DNA of 16,753 bases, taken from NCBI GenBank assembly GCA_947629215.1, contig CANRCU010000019.1:1-16753 (forward strand), in the 5' to 3' direction. Under the pieces are notes generated by a model. It saw nothing but the letters and a program-made list of their open reading frames with translations, was not told the DNA's origin and did not search any database. The DNA is from an uncultured Clostridia bacterium. GTDB taxonomy: Bacteria; Bacillota; Clostridia; Lachnospirales; CAG-274. A program made the translations under genes and the position numbers. The number at the start of each line of letters is the position of its first letter. The first letter of the stretch is position 1. This document shows positions 1-6,774 of the stretch, in pieces.

Positions 1-1641
1 ACCGCGATAGCTGTCGCCCCACCAGTTTTTGGGTTTGTAATCGCCTATACTGAACGGTTCGTCACGGATGATGCTTGATGCCGTGAGCGTACCCGTATCT
101 ATATTGGCGGCATATGCCGCAAGTATCTTGAATACCGAACCGGGCTGTCTTACAGCGTCGGTCGCACGGTCAAAAGCGCGGTTTACGGTCTTTTCGCCGC
201 GGCCGCCCGCAATAGCTTTTATCTCGCCGTTGTGATAATCCATAACGACCATAGCCGACTGAGGCTGTTCGTTATATGTTGCCTTATCCGCAAGTATCTC
301 CTGATCGGCGGTAAGATTATCTTCATACTGTTTTCTCATCTTAGCCGTCCATGCCTCGGCATCGGCATAATTTGTGAAAAATTTTCTTGTGGACGGATTT
401 ATCTGTTCGCCCGTAGCGTGATTTATTATAGATATAACATAATTTGCGTCTATACAATAATATGGCGAAGGGAAATTCGAGTCGTCGTTATATTCCTTAT
501 CGAGTATATCCTGTATTTTTGTGTCTATCGTTGCCGTTATCTCAAGACCGCCGTTATACAGTATATAATTTGCCTGTGTGGCAGTCATATTATATTTGTT
601 CTGCAGATCCTGAGAGATCTGGTCGAACAAAGCGTCAACAAAATAGCTGTGTACATTTGTTGTATCTTCATCCAGCTGTATGGCGTCGCTTGCCTTTACA
701 CGCGATATAACATCGTCCGCAAGCGCCTCGTCAAGCTGCTGCTGTGTGATATAGCCCTGATCGAACATATAATTCAATATGATATGCTGACGTTCAAGGC
801 TTGATTCGGGATCCGAACGCGGAGAATATACGCTTGGGTTGTTTGTTATGCCTGCGATCAGCGCACATTCCGACAAGGTAAGGTCCTCTACATTTTTGCC
901 GAAATAGCCAAGGGCGGCAGCCTGAACACCGTTATAGCCGTGACCCAGACCGATTGTATTGAGATAAAGCTCAAGCACATAATTTTTTGCAGCCGCCTTG
1001 CTGCCAAGTTTTTCCGTGAGCGCGCGCTCGTAATTCTCGGCAAGATACTGTTCCTGTATCTTAGAATCGAAAGTATTGTGTGTTTTTTTGGTAACATTGT
1101 TTTTTATAATCTGCTGCGTTATGGTACTGCCGCCCTGCATATCCTGCCCCGACAGCGTCATAAACACTGCACGGGCAAAGCCGCGCATATCAACGCCGTC
1201 GTGACTGTAAAAACGCGAATCTTCTATTGCAATAAAAGCGTGCTGAAGGTCTGCGGGTATCTTATCGAGGGTAGCATACTCTCTGTTTTCGACCCCGTGC
1301 AGACGATCCAGCTCGTTGCCGTTTTTATCATATATAATGGAAGTATATGCCGCAGGTTCTATTGCAACCAACTCAAGAGAAGGAGCATTTTGTATTATCG
1401 CTATATAAAAACCCGTGCCTGCGCATATCACAGCCGTGGCGCAAATAAAACAAACGGCAAAAAACACCCTTATCATCTGTGTAAACGGTCTTGGTTCAGC
1501 CTTGAATCTGTTTTGTTTTTTCTTCTTTTTGGCTAAATCAAGCTGTGTCTTTCCCTTTTTTATTTTGGGGGAGGTATCGCCCGGCGCTTTTTTTTGCGCA
1601 GACGGTGCGGTTTGCCTGCCCTTATTGTTATTTTTTTCCAT
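1..1641 (-). CDS. Class A penicillin-binding protein (transglycosylase/transpeptidase), C-terminus cut by the window edge
   Basis: Bifunctional peptidoglycan synthase that polymerises lipid II and cross-links stem peptides outside the membrane. The visible 547 residues show a basic, Lys-rich cytoplasmic tail (about 1-54), one membrane anchor (about 56-82), a GT51 domain with EDSRFYSHDGVD (catalytic Glu140) and GGSTITQQIIKNN (170-182), then the transpeptidase domain with the SxxK box SVFK (Ser502, Lys505) inside RQPGSVFK. The frame is open from the start to base 1, so the SxN and KTG motifs lie outside the window. The start is the ATG at 1641, preceded by GGGAG about 8 bases upstream. An in-frame ATG at 1656 lies just before that ribosome binding site and is less likely. 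The gene is divergent from the polysaccharide/kinase operon. Family assignment is secure; which PBP1 paralogue it is cannot be told. Confidence 0.95.
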   Translation of the reverse strand, partial: MEKNNNKGRQTAPSAQKKAPGDTSPKIKKGKTQLDLAKKKKKQNRFKAEPRPFTQMIRVFFAVCFICATAVICAGTGFYIAIIQNAPSLELVAIEPAAYTSIIYDKNGNELDRLHGVENREYATLDKIPADLQHAFIAIEDSRFYSHDGVDMRGFARAVFMTLSGQDMQGGSTITQQIIKNNVTKKTHNTFDSKIQEQYLAENYERALTEKLGSKAAAKNYVLELYLNTIGLGHGYNGVQAAALGYFGKNVEDLTLSECALIAGITNNPSVYSPRSDPESSLERQHIILNYMFDQGYITQQQLDEALADDVISRVKASDAIQLDEDTTNVHSYFVDALFDQISQDLQNKYNMTATQANYILYNGGLEITATIDTKIQDILDKEYNDDSNFPSPYYCIDANYVISIINHATGEQINPSTRKFFTNYADAEAWTAKMRKQYEDNLTADQEILADKATYNEQPQSAMVVMDYHNGEIKAIAGGRGEKTVNRAFDRATDAVRQPGSVFKILAAYAANIDTGTLTASSIIRDEPFSIGDYKPKNWWGDSYRG

Positions 1642-1680
1642 TTCTGATCTCCCTTTCATACATTTCGGTACAAGATCTTT

Positions 1681-1736
1681 TATTAATGTTTCGGCGGAAA
1701 TTATCCCATATTAATGTTTCGGCGGAAATTATCCCA
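1681..1736. repeat. Exact tandem duplication, 2 x 28 bp, in the PBP leader
   Basis: Bases 1681-1708 and 1709-1736 are identical, with no partial third copy on either side. On the minus strand each unit starts TGGGATAATTTCC and contains CCGCCGAAACATTAATA. The block lies 40 bp upstream of the PBP start codon, probably in its untranslated leader. I did not find the 28-mer elsewhere in the window. Confidence 0.95.
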
Positions 1737-1776
1737 CGCCGTCCAAAACACGTAAGCCATACTTACGGATAAATAT

Positions 1777-1805
1777 AGTATACCAAAAAATACCGCAATA
1801 ATAAA
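1777..1805 (-). promoter_or_regulatory. Candidate promoter for the penicillin-binding protein gene
   Basis: On the minus strand TATACT (1777-1782) is preceded by TGG, giving an extended -10 (TGGTATACT). A weak -35 (TTTATT, 1800-1805) lies 17 bp upstream. Transcription from it would carry the 28-bp tandem repeat in the leader. The poor -35 keeps confidence low. Confidence 0.35.
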
Positions 1806-1909
1806 GTAAAATTTTCAATTTTGTTAAATTTGTAAATATTTCGTAATATTTAACCGACAAGCAAGTCCCCCTGCCTCTCGGGCAAAATGTTCGCGACTCA
1901 AAAAAAAAC

Positions 1910-1938
1910 TTGCATTTTAATGTGATGTGTAGTATAAT
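1910..1938 (+). promoter_or_regulatory. Sigma-A-type promoter of the polysaccharide/kinase operon
   Basis: TTGCAT (1910-1915), a 17-bp spacer and a perfect TATAAT (1933-1938) lie 33 bp before the ATG at 1972. The leader would be about 27 nt and ends in a modest GGGG ribosome binding site. The stretch 1642-1971 between the divergent genes otherwise holds the tandem repeat, the weak minus-strand promoter and A/T-rich DNA. Confidence 0.85.
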
Positions 1939-1971
1939 GATAACCGAAGTAATATATAATCGGGGTATACT

Positions 1972-2664
1972 ATGGAAGAAAAAGAAATTGAAATAGACAT
2001 ATTGCAACTATTGAATGCTATTCTTTCAAGAATAGGTATGATAACAGCCGTTACGGTCATGTGCGGTGCATTTGCGTTTGCTTTCAGCAAATTTGCAATG
2101 ACGCCGATGTACACAGCCAACACGACAATGTATGTAAACAGCCAGACGACCGTGATGTCCGAAAGCATAAACATCAACGAGATAAACGCATCGACCATGA
2201 TGGCAGATGTTTTTGTTGAACTTTTGTGCAGCAAGACTATCATGAACGAGGTCATAAAACAGACCAAGCTGGACTATACAACGGAAGAGCTCGCATCTAT
2301 GATAACGGCAAATTCGGTCCAGGAAACGCCTATAATGATAGTTTCGGTCACAACACCGAATCCAAAGGAATCTGTGGTCATCGCAAATGCGATACTTGAT
2401 ATTGCGCCCGAAAAAATGATAGATTTTATGGACGGCGGTTCGGTGAGGATAGTTGACCGCCCCGATGAGCCGACCGTGCCTTCTTCGCCAAATATACCGA
2501 AGAACACAATTATAGGGCTTTTGTTGGGATTTATGCTGAGCGCAGGTATAGTTATACTTATAGAAATGCTGGATTCGCGCATAAAAGACGAAGAACAGAT
2601 AAGGAATCTTTTTGACCTGCCTGTCCTTGGCTCCATACCGAAAATATCCGTTGATGATGAATAA
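1972..2664 (+). CDS. Wzz/CapA-type polysaccharide co-polymerase, tyrosine-kinase activator
   Basis: A membrane adaptor of the Wzz/YveK/CapA family. In Firmicutes these proteins control polysaccharide chain length and switch on a separate cytoplasmic tyrosine kinase through their C-terminal tail. The 230 residues fit this short Firmicute form: a short cytoplasmic N-terminus, a first membrane segment about 22-41, an extracellular domain, a Pro-rich stretch DEPTVPSSPNIPKN (165-178) just before the second membrane segment (about 179-199), and the typical cytosolic tail DSRIKDEEQIRNLFDLPVLG (201-220). It is first in an operon with the kinase (31-bp gap) and phosphatase. The kinase domain that is fused on in Proteobacterial homologues is a separate gene here, as expected for Gram-positives. 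Confidence 0.9.
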   Translation: MEEKEIEIDILQLLNAILSRIGMITAVTVMCGAFAFAFSKFAMTPMYTANTTMYVNSQTTVMSESININEINASTMMADVFVELLCSKTIMNEVIKQTKLDYTTEELASMITANSVQETPIMIVSVTTPNPKESVVIANAILDIAPEKMIDFMDGGSVRIVDRPDEPTVPSSPNIPKNTIIGLLLGFMLSAGIVILIEMLDSRIKDEEQIRNLFDLPVLGSIPKISVDDE

Positions 2665-2695
2665 TTTTACCGAATTTTAAATAAGGTGACATACT

Positions 2696-3469
2696 ATGTT
2701 TTTTAAGAAAAAGAAGAAGCATTCCAGCATAGGTGATGCAGGCAGAGAGAAAAACGATCCGTTAAGGATATTAAACGAAAACACTTCTTTCGACGTCAGG
2801 GAATCTTTTAATGAGCTGCGCACGAATATATTGTTTTCCATTTCGGATAAAGGTACAAGAAAAATACTTATTACAAGCTCGCTTGCAGCCGAAGGGAAAA
2901 GCACGACAGCTTTGAATGTAGCGATCAGTCTTGCCGAAGTTGACGAAAAGGTTCTTATAATAGACTGTGACCTGCGCCGTCCCAATTTAGGCAGACTGCT
3001 TTCGGATAAAGAAAAGAAAGGTCTGTCAAATATACTTGTCAACGATTGCAGTATATCGGACGCGCTGCACAGCACAAAATACAAAAATTTGGATATTATC
3101 CTCACAGGCGCAACTCCGCCAAACCCTACGGAACTGCTTTCATCGGATAATATGAGGTCGTTTGTGGATGAGGTATCGGCAAATTACGATTATGTGATAT
3201 TTGATACGCCACCCATAAACCTTGTGACGGACGCAGCTATAATATCACGGCTTGCAAGCGGTGTTATCATTGTTGCCCGCCAATATGTTACCGAAAAAAA
3301 GCTGCTCACGGCAGCTATCGAAAAGCTCAATTTTGTTGATGCAAAAATACTTGGCGTAGTTCTCAATGACGTTGTTGCCGCAAAAAGCGGTTACGGCAAA
3401 TACAGCTATGGCGGATATTACCGACACTACGGAGCATATGCAAAAGCAGCTCAGAAAAACGAAAATTAA
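2696..3469 (+). CDS. CpsD/YwqD-family bacterial tyrosine kinase (BY-kinase)
   Basis: A cytoplasmic P-loop tyrosine kinase that autophosphorylates and regulates export or polymerisation of surface polysaccharide, and in some species phosphorylates sugar dehydrogenases. The 257 residues show the family set: the interface motif ESFNELRTNI (36-45), Walker A AAEGKST (64-70, Lys68), Walker A' LIIDCDLRRP (87-96), Walker B YVIFDTPP (166-173), and a C-terminal tyrosine cluster with Tyr233, 236, 238, 241, 242, 245 and 248. That cluster is the autophosphorylation tail. The ribosome binding site is AAGGTGA (2683-2689). It needs a membrane activator, which is the preceding gene, and an opposing phosphatase, which is the next one. 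Confidence 0.93.
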   Translation: MFFKKKKKHSSIGDAGREKNDPLRILNENTSFDVRESFNELRTNILFSISDKGTRKILITSSLAAEGKSTTALNVAISLAEVDEKVLIIDCDLRRPNLGRLLSDKEKKGLSNILVNDCSISDALHSTKYKNLDIILTGATPPNPTELLSSDNMRSFVDEVSANYDYVIFDTPPINLVTDAAIISRLASGVIIVARQYVTEKKLLTAAIEKLNFVDAKILGVVLNDVVAAKSGYGKYSYGGYYRHYGAYAKAAQKNEN

Positions 3470-3496
3470 ATTCGGACAAGTTGGGATGATAGTAAA

Positions 3497-4204
3497 ATGA
3501 TTGATTTTCATTCGCATTTTCTGCCTAAAATAGATGACGGCAGCAAAAGCTGCGAAATGTCGGTCGAAATGCTTAAAGCAAGCGCCGACTACGGCATCAA
3601 GACTATGGTTGCAACGCCTCATTTCTATATATATAAAAACGAGGCTGAACGCTTTGAACAAAAACGCGCCAAAGCCTATGAAGAATTGTTAACATATATC
3701 AAAAATAACAATATATCGGGGTTGCCCGACATCATACTCGGTGCTGAGGTCTATTACTTCAGGGGCATGACCCATTATGAAGGACTTAATAAGCTGAAGA
3801 TAGGCAGCACAAATTATATGCTGCTTGAAATGCCGTTTGAAAAATGGAGCGAGCGTGTTTTGGACGATGTGTGGGAGCTGAAAAAAGAGCTTGAAATAAT
3901 ACCGGTTATCGCCCATATAGACAGATATATCGACCTGCAAAAAGGAACCGAAAATATAGAAAGACTTTTCGGTATGGATATTCCCATACAGATGAATGCC
4001 GAATTTGTAAACGGTTTCTTTTCAAGGGGCAAAGCTTTAAAATTGATAAAAGACGGTCATGTCAGATTGCTCGGCTCCGATTGTCACAATATGGACAAGC
4101 GTAAGCCGAACTTAGGAGCGTGCCTGCAAATCATTGAAAAGAAATGCGGCACAAAGACCGTTGAAAATATATACGGTTACAGCAGACAGCTGCTGGGGCT
4201 GTAA
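3497..4204 (+). CDS. CpsB/YwqE-type tyrosine-protein phosphatase, PHP family
   Basis: A metal-dependent phosphatase of the PHP fold that removes phosphate from the tyrosine tail of the partner kinase. The 235 residues carry the expected metal-ligand motifs: DFHSHFLPKIDDG (His5, His7, Asp14), TPHF (His42), GAEVYY (Glu84), AHIDRY (His140, normally AHPERY in the family) and GSDCHN (Asp195, His197). It starts 27 bp after the kinase stop with a modest GGGATGA site, so it is very likely co-transcribed. No sugar-nucleotide or glycosyltransferase gene follows, which is unusual for this cassette inside a capsule locus but is known for stand-alone ywqCDE-like cassettes. Confidence 0.92.
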   Translation: MIDFHSHFLPKIDDGSKSCEMSVEMLKASADYGIKTMVATPHFYIYKNEAERFEQKRAKAYEELLTYIKNNNISGLPDIILGAEVYYFRGMTHYEGLNKLKIGSTNYMLLEMPFEKWSERVLDDVWELKKELEIIPVIAHIDRYIDLQKGTENIERLFGMDIPIQMNAEFVNGFFSRGKALKLIKDGHVRLLGSDCHNMDKRKPNLGACLQIIEKKCGTKTVENIYGYSRQLLGL

Positions 4205-4220
4205 AAATGACCCGAATGCA

Positions 4221-4237
4221 ATGCAAATACTTTGCAT
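4221..4237. repeat. Perfect inverted repeat between phosphatase and next gene
   Basis: ATGCAAATACTTTGCAT is a 7-bp perfect stem with a 3-base loop. Flanking GACCCG/CGGTC can extend it imperfectly. There is no T-tract, so it is not a classical terminator. It could be an operator, an RNA-stability hairpin or chance in A/T-rich DNA. Confidence 0.6.
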
Positions 4238-4256
4238 CGGTCAATAAGTACATAGT

Positions 4257-5042
4257 GTGAGCAATGTACAAATATCACTGACGAAGGGAGCAATATTTAT
4301 TTCGGCAAAAAGAAAAAAATCCAAACTTAAAACTGTTCTGAAAATATTTCTTGTATTGCTTGTTTTGATAATTGTTATTGCGCTGATACTGGCTTATACT
4401 CAAAGGGAAAATATAAAAGCAGCCATAGACTCGCAGAAATATTCGACCGAAGAAATAGCCGATCGGATAACACAATCCAAACAGCAGGTACAGCAGTCCA
4501 TAGAACAGTATAACATACCGATAACACGTGATTTCACGGTCGAAGAAGAAGAAATGATACGAAAAGGCGAACTGACCGTTGAAGAGGCAATGCAGAACAT
4601 CATGTCGGAAAGCACGGACAATACCCAAAACGCAGCTGCCGAACGATCGGGTTCGGGCAACAATAATGAACGGGCAGTTTCCGGCGCCGAGTCCTCGTCT
4701 GCCGCTCCGACAGCCGACAGTATAGTTGCAAATTATGTAACGCAGGTATACAGCCTTAAAGCGTATTATATAGGGCAGCTCGGCGCGCTCGAAAGCGAAA
4801 TGCGCAGCGTATATGTCAACTCGGGAAGAGATAAATCCATGATACCGTCTATTGTATCCGGGTATCTGCCTCAAGTAGCTTCGCTCGAAGACGAGTGTGA
4901 TTCCAAAATAGCCTCGCTTGTGGGAAATCTTCGTTCCGAATTATCCGCAATAAACGCCGACACATCTATCGCAGATAAGATATACGACGCTTATATAAAT
5001 GAAAAAGCACTCAGAAAATCGTATTATTTGAGTCAATTTTAA
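4257..5042 (+). CDS. Unrecognised membrane-anchored protein of the kinase operon
   Basis: I do not recognise a family. From the GTG the product is 261 residues: a basic stretch (RKKSKLK), one strong hydrophobic segment (about residues 28-47), a Gln/Glu-rich probably helical region (about 50-115), a Ser/Ala/Asn-rich linker (about 118-150), then a helical C-terminal region with YVTQVYSLKAYYIGQLGALE. It is probably anchored with its bulk outside. The GTG at 4257 is the only canonical start, because an in-frame TAA lies at 4245, but it has no ribosome binding site. A strong AAGGGAG (4284-4290) instead sits 8 nt before an in-frame ATT (4299), which would give a product beginning MSAKRKKSKLK. It follows the phosphatase by 52 bp and probably shares its operon. 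Confidence 0.8.
   Translation: MSNVQISLTKGAIFISAKRKKSKLKTVLKIFLVLLVLIIVIALILAYTQRENIKAAIDSQKYSTEEIADRITQSKQQVQQSIEQYNIPITRDFTVEEEEMIRKGELTVEEAMQNIMSESTDNTQNAAAERSGSGNNNERAVSGAESSSAAPTADSIVANYVTQVYSLKAYYIGQLGALESEMRSVYVNSGRDKSMIPSIVSGYLPQVASLEDECDSKIASLVGNLRSELSAINADTSIADKIYDAYINEKALRKSYYLSQF
4284..4301 (+). promoter_or_regulatory. Ribosome binding site pointing to an ATT start codon
   Basis: AAGGGAG (4284-4290) is the best Shine-Dalgarno match in the area, with ideal spacing to ATT (4299-4301) and no ATG, GTG or TTG nearby in frame. The alternative GTG at 4257 lacks any purine-rich site upstream. Confidence 0.55.
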
Positions 5043-5070
5043 AAAATTTTAAAAATTTTTAAATTTGGTA

Positions 5071-5117
5071 TAGACAATTGCGAATAAATGTGTTAATATA
5101 GTATCAAGTGTTATAAT
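5071..5117 (+). promoter_or_regulatory. Promoter region of the dockerin-like protein gene, two overlapping candidates
   Basis: TAGACA (5071-5076), 17 bp, then TGT-TAATAT (5091-5099) forms an extended -10 promoter. A second extended -10 with a perfect TATAAT (TGTTATAAT, 5109-5117) lies 18 bp further on but lacks a good -35. Either would drive a 60- to 80-nt leader ending in GGAGG. Confidence 0.6.
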
Positions 5118-5147
5118 AAGTTTTTTGAATTAAATAAATAACTTATT
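5115..5147 (+). repeat. Inverted repeat in the 5' leader
   Basis: AATAAGTT (5115-5122) and AACTTATT (5140-5147) form an 8-bp perfect stem with a 17-base loop. From the upstream promoter it would sit near the 5' end of the mRNA, where it could act as a stabilising hairpin. The A/T-only neighbourhood makes chance possible. Confidence 0.45.
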
Positions 5148-5181
5148 TACAAATCATAAAAAAATAAATGGAGGAAAAAAT

Positions 5182-6666
5182 ATGAAGAGGAAAATTATTT
5201 TATTTGCTTCTGCTGTTGTTGCCGCAATGGCAATGACTACATCCGCTTATGCGGCAGAGATCCTTGGTGATGTTGACGGTATTGAAGGTCTTTCACCAAC
5301 CGATGCTGCAATGATCCTTGAACAGGCACTGTCCAAAGATTATGCTGCTGCACATCCTGAATTTGACCTTTCTCTTGCCAATGTTGACCGTGACCTTAAT
5401 GTTACACCAAAAGATGAGATCACTGCCAACGATGCAGCGCTTGTTTACAAACTTGCTATGGAACAGTCAACACTTAAACTGACAGTTGAAACAGAGAGAT
5501 ACGGTAGCTTTCTTATTGCCGATTTTGGTACTGTTTCTAACGAGGGTGAATTTGAAGCGGCTCTGCAGAATGTAAAGATTAGAGATCTTGTTGAAACTAA
5601 GATTGCTCAGGTAGACAATCAAGTAAACAAGTCTGATTCCTTACTTAACTCTAACAAAAATAGAATTGAAAACGCTCGTCAGAGAGTTATCAGTCTTATT
5701 AACAGAGTTAAATTCAAAGAAAATGCAATTGACGTAATCAAAGCCGATGATGCACTTACACAGCAGGTAAATGATACAAAGATCACTTTGCAGACATTGA
5801 AAGATTATCCTGTTATTGCAGAATTCGCAAAAGATAAGATTATTAATTCCGATTCTGTAAGTGCAGAGGCTAAGGAAGAGCTCAAAAATATTGCTCCCGA
5901 AGAACTTGGTAACTATATGGATGAACACAATATTACTCTTCCCGAGATCAAAATCACAGTTGATGATCTTACACCTGATATTATTGTGCGTGCCGCTAAA
6001 TTATTTGGTGTTAACGATATTATTGATGAGAACGCTGATATTTCTGTTACTCTTAAAGACCAGGCAGGTTGGGACATTGCAGGTTGGTGTGCAAACCCAT
6101 TACTTGTAAATCCTATTTATAAAGATGATGCTACTATTATCGATCTTGCATCCGGCAAGGGTAAACTTGATACTGATGCTGCAAAGGATGCAGATGCAAA
6201 AGTATCCGAGGTATCTCTGCCTAACAATACCGATAAGCTCAATGCCGACATTAAAGATGCATTCGCTTTTGCTAAGAAAGTTTATGGCGTTGCAGTAGGT
6301 GATACAGCTGAAAAGACCGGTGTTGTTAAGACTGCTCCTTCCGCTGACGATGTTATCGAAGCCAAGAACAGAGCGCTCAAAATCGCCGAAGGTAAGAAAT
6401 TCTCGGGTGTTCTTGAACTTTCGTTCGATGATACGGTTAAGAAATCTTATACATTCGGTACAACCGTTGCAGACCAGTCGGATGATTTCATCAGAGGCTT
6501 TGATGGTCTTGACTACAATACATCAACTGTTGGTGATGTATATGATAAGTTTATCGCACTTGCAGGCGTTGAAAAGGATTCAATTGATACGAAGGGTAAC
6601 CTTGGTACAATAAGAGCTAAAGCAGGTATACATGACGTATCGCTTGTACTTGCATACAACAAATAA
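5182..6666 (+). CDS. Secreted protein with dockerin-like N-terminus, probably abundant
   Basis: Function unknown. The 494-residue product has a clear signal peptide (about 1-25, cut after AYA) followed by two dockerin-like segments: GDVDGIEGLSPTDAAMILEQ (29-48) and a second around 67-93 with NVDRD and ITANDAALVYKLAM. Segment 1 keeps Asp30, Asp32 and Asp41 but has Ile at loop position 5. Segment 2 has about five extra residues before its helix. The rest (about 95-494) is unrecognised, rich in Asp, Lys and Ala, with one Cys. There is no SLH, sortase or transmembrane anchor. Ile codons are nearly all ATT/ATC with only two ATA near the 3' end, and GGT, CTT and GCT are frequent, unlike flanking genes; this suggests selection for high expression. 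It has its own promoter, a GGAGG site and a terminator, so it is a single-gene unit. Confidence 0.85.
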   Translation: MKRKIILFASAVVAAMAMTTSAYAAEILGDVDGIEGLSPTDAAMILEQALSKDYAAAHPEFDLSLANVDRDLNVTPKDEITANDAALVYKLAMEQSTLKLTVETERYGSFLIADFGTVSNEGEFEAALQNVKIRDLVETKIAQVDNQVNKSDSLLNSNKNRIENARQRVISLINRVKFKENAIDVIKADDALTQQVNDTKITLQTLKDYPVIAEFAKDKIINSDSVSAEAKEELKNIAPEELGNYMDEHNITLPEIKITVDDLTPDIIVRAAKLFGVNDIIDENADISVTLKDQAGWDIAGWCANPLLVNPIYKDDATIIDLASGKGKLDTDAAKDADAKVSEVSLPNNTDKLNADIKDAFAFAKKVYGVAVGDTAEKTGVVKTAPSADDVIEAKNRALKIAEGKKFSGVLELSFDDTVKKSYTFGTTVADQSDDFIRGFDGLDYNTSTVGDVYDKFIALAGVEKDSIDTKGNLGTIRAKAGIHDVSLVLAYNK

Positions 6667-6680
6667 TCAAAACTTAATAC

Positions 6681-6712
6681 AAAAGGCTGCTCTATGGGCA
6701 GTCTTTTGTTTT
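6681..6712 (+). terminator. Rho-independent terminator of the dockerin-like protein gene
   Basis: AAAAGGCTGC (6681-6690), a 7-base loop, then GCAGTCTTTT (6698-6707) with one G-T wobble, followed by GTTTTAT. It lies 14 bp after the stop and separates this gene from the SLH gene. Confidence 0.8.
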
Positions 6713-6725
6713 ATAAGGTGTATAC

Positions 6726-6742
6726 GCGAAATTTGTTTTCGC
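6726..6742. repeat. Small inverted repeat upstream of the SLH gene
   Basis: GCGAAA (6726-6731) and TTTCGC (6737-6742) form a 6-bp stem 32 bp before the SLH start codon. There is no T-tract. I could not identify a convincing promoter for the SLH gene in 6713-6774, so this may be an operator or a leader hairpin. Confidence 0.4.
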
Positions 6743-6774
6743 AATAATATCATAAAATTTTAAGGAGGATAAAC

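Noticed and set aside
232..1536. Open plus-strand frames opposite the penicillin-binding protein gene
   Set aside because: They are antisense to a clear gene, have no ribosome binding sites and read as Cys/Ile/Tyr-rich nonsense.
1681..1736. Tandem 28-bp repeat as a CRISPR array
   Set aside because: The two units are directly adjacent with no spacer and there are only two.
5037..5066. A/T-only palindromic run after the kinase-operon stop as a terminator
   Set aside because: AAAAATTTTT-type repeats have no G/C stem. It may be weakly structured, but I do not call it a terminator.
6713..6774. Sigma-A promoter for the SLH gene
   Set aside because: Possible hexamers have wrong spacing (14 bp) or poor matches. 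No promoter could be supported.
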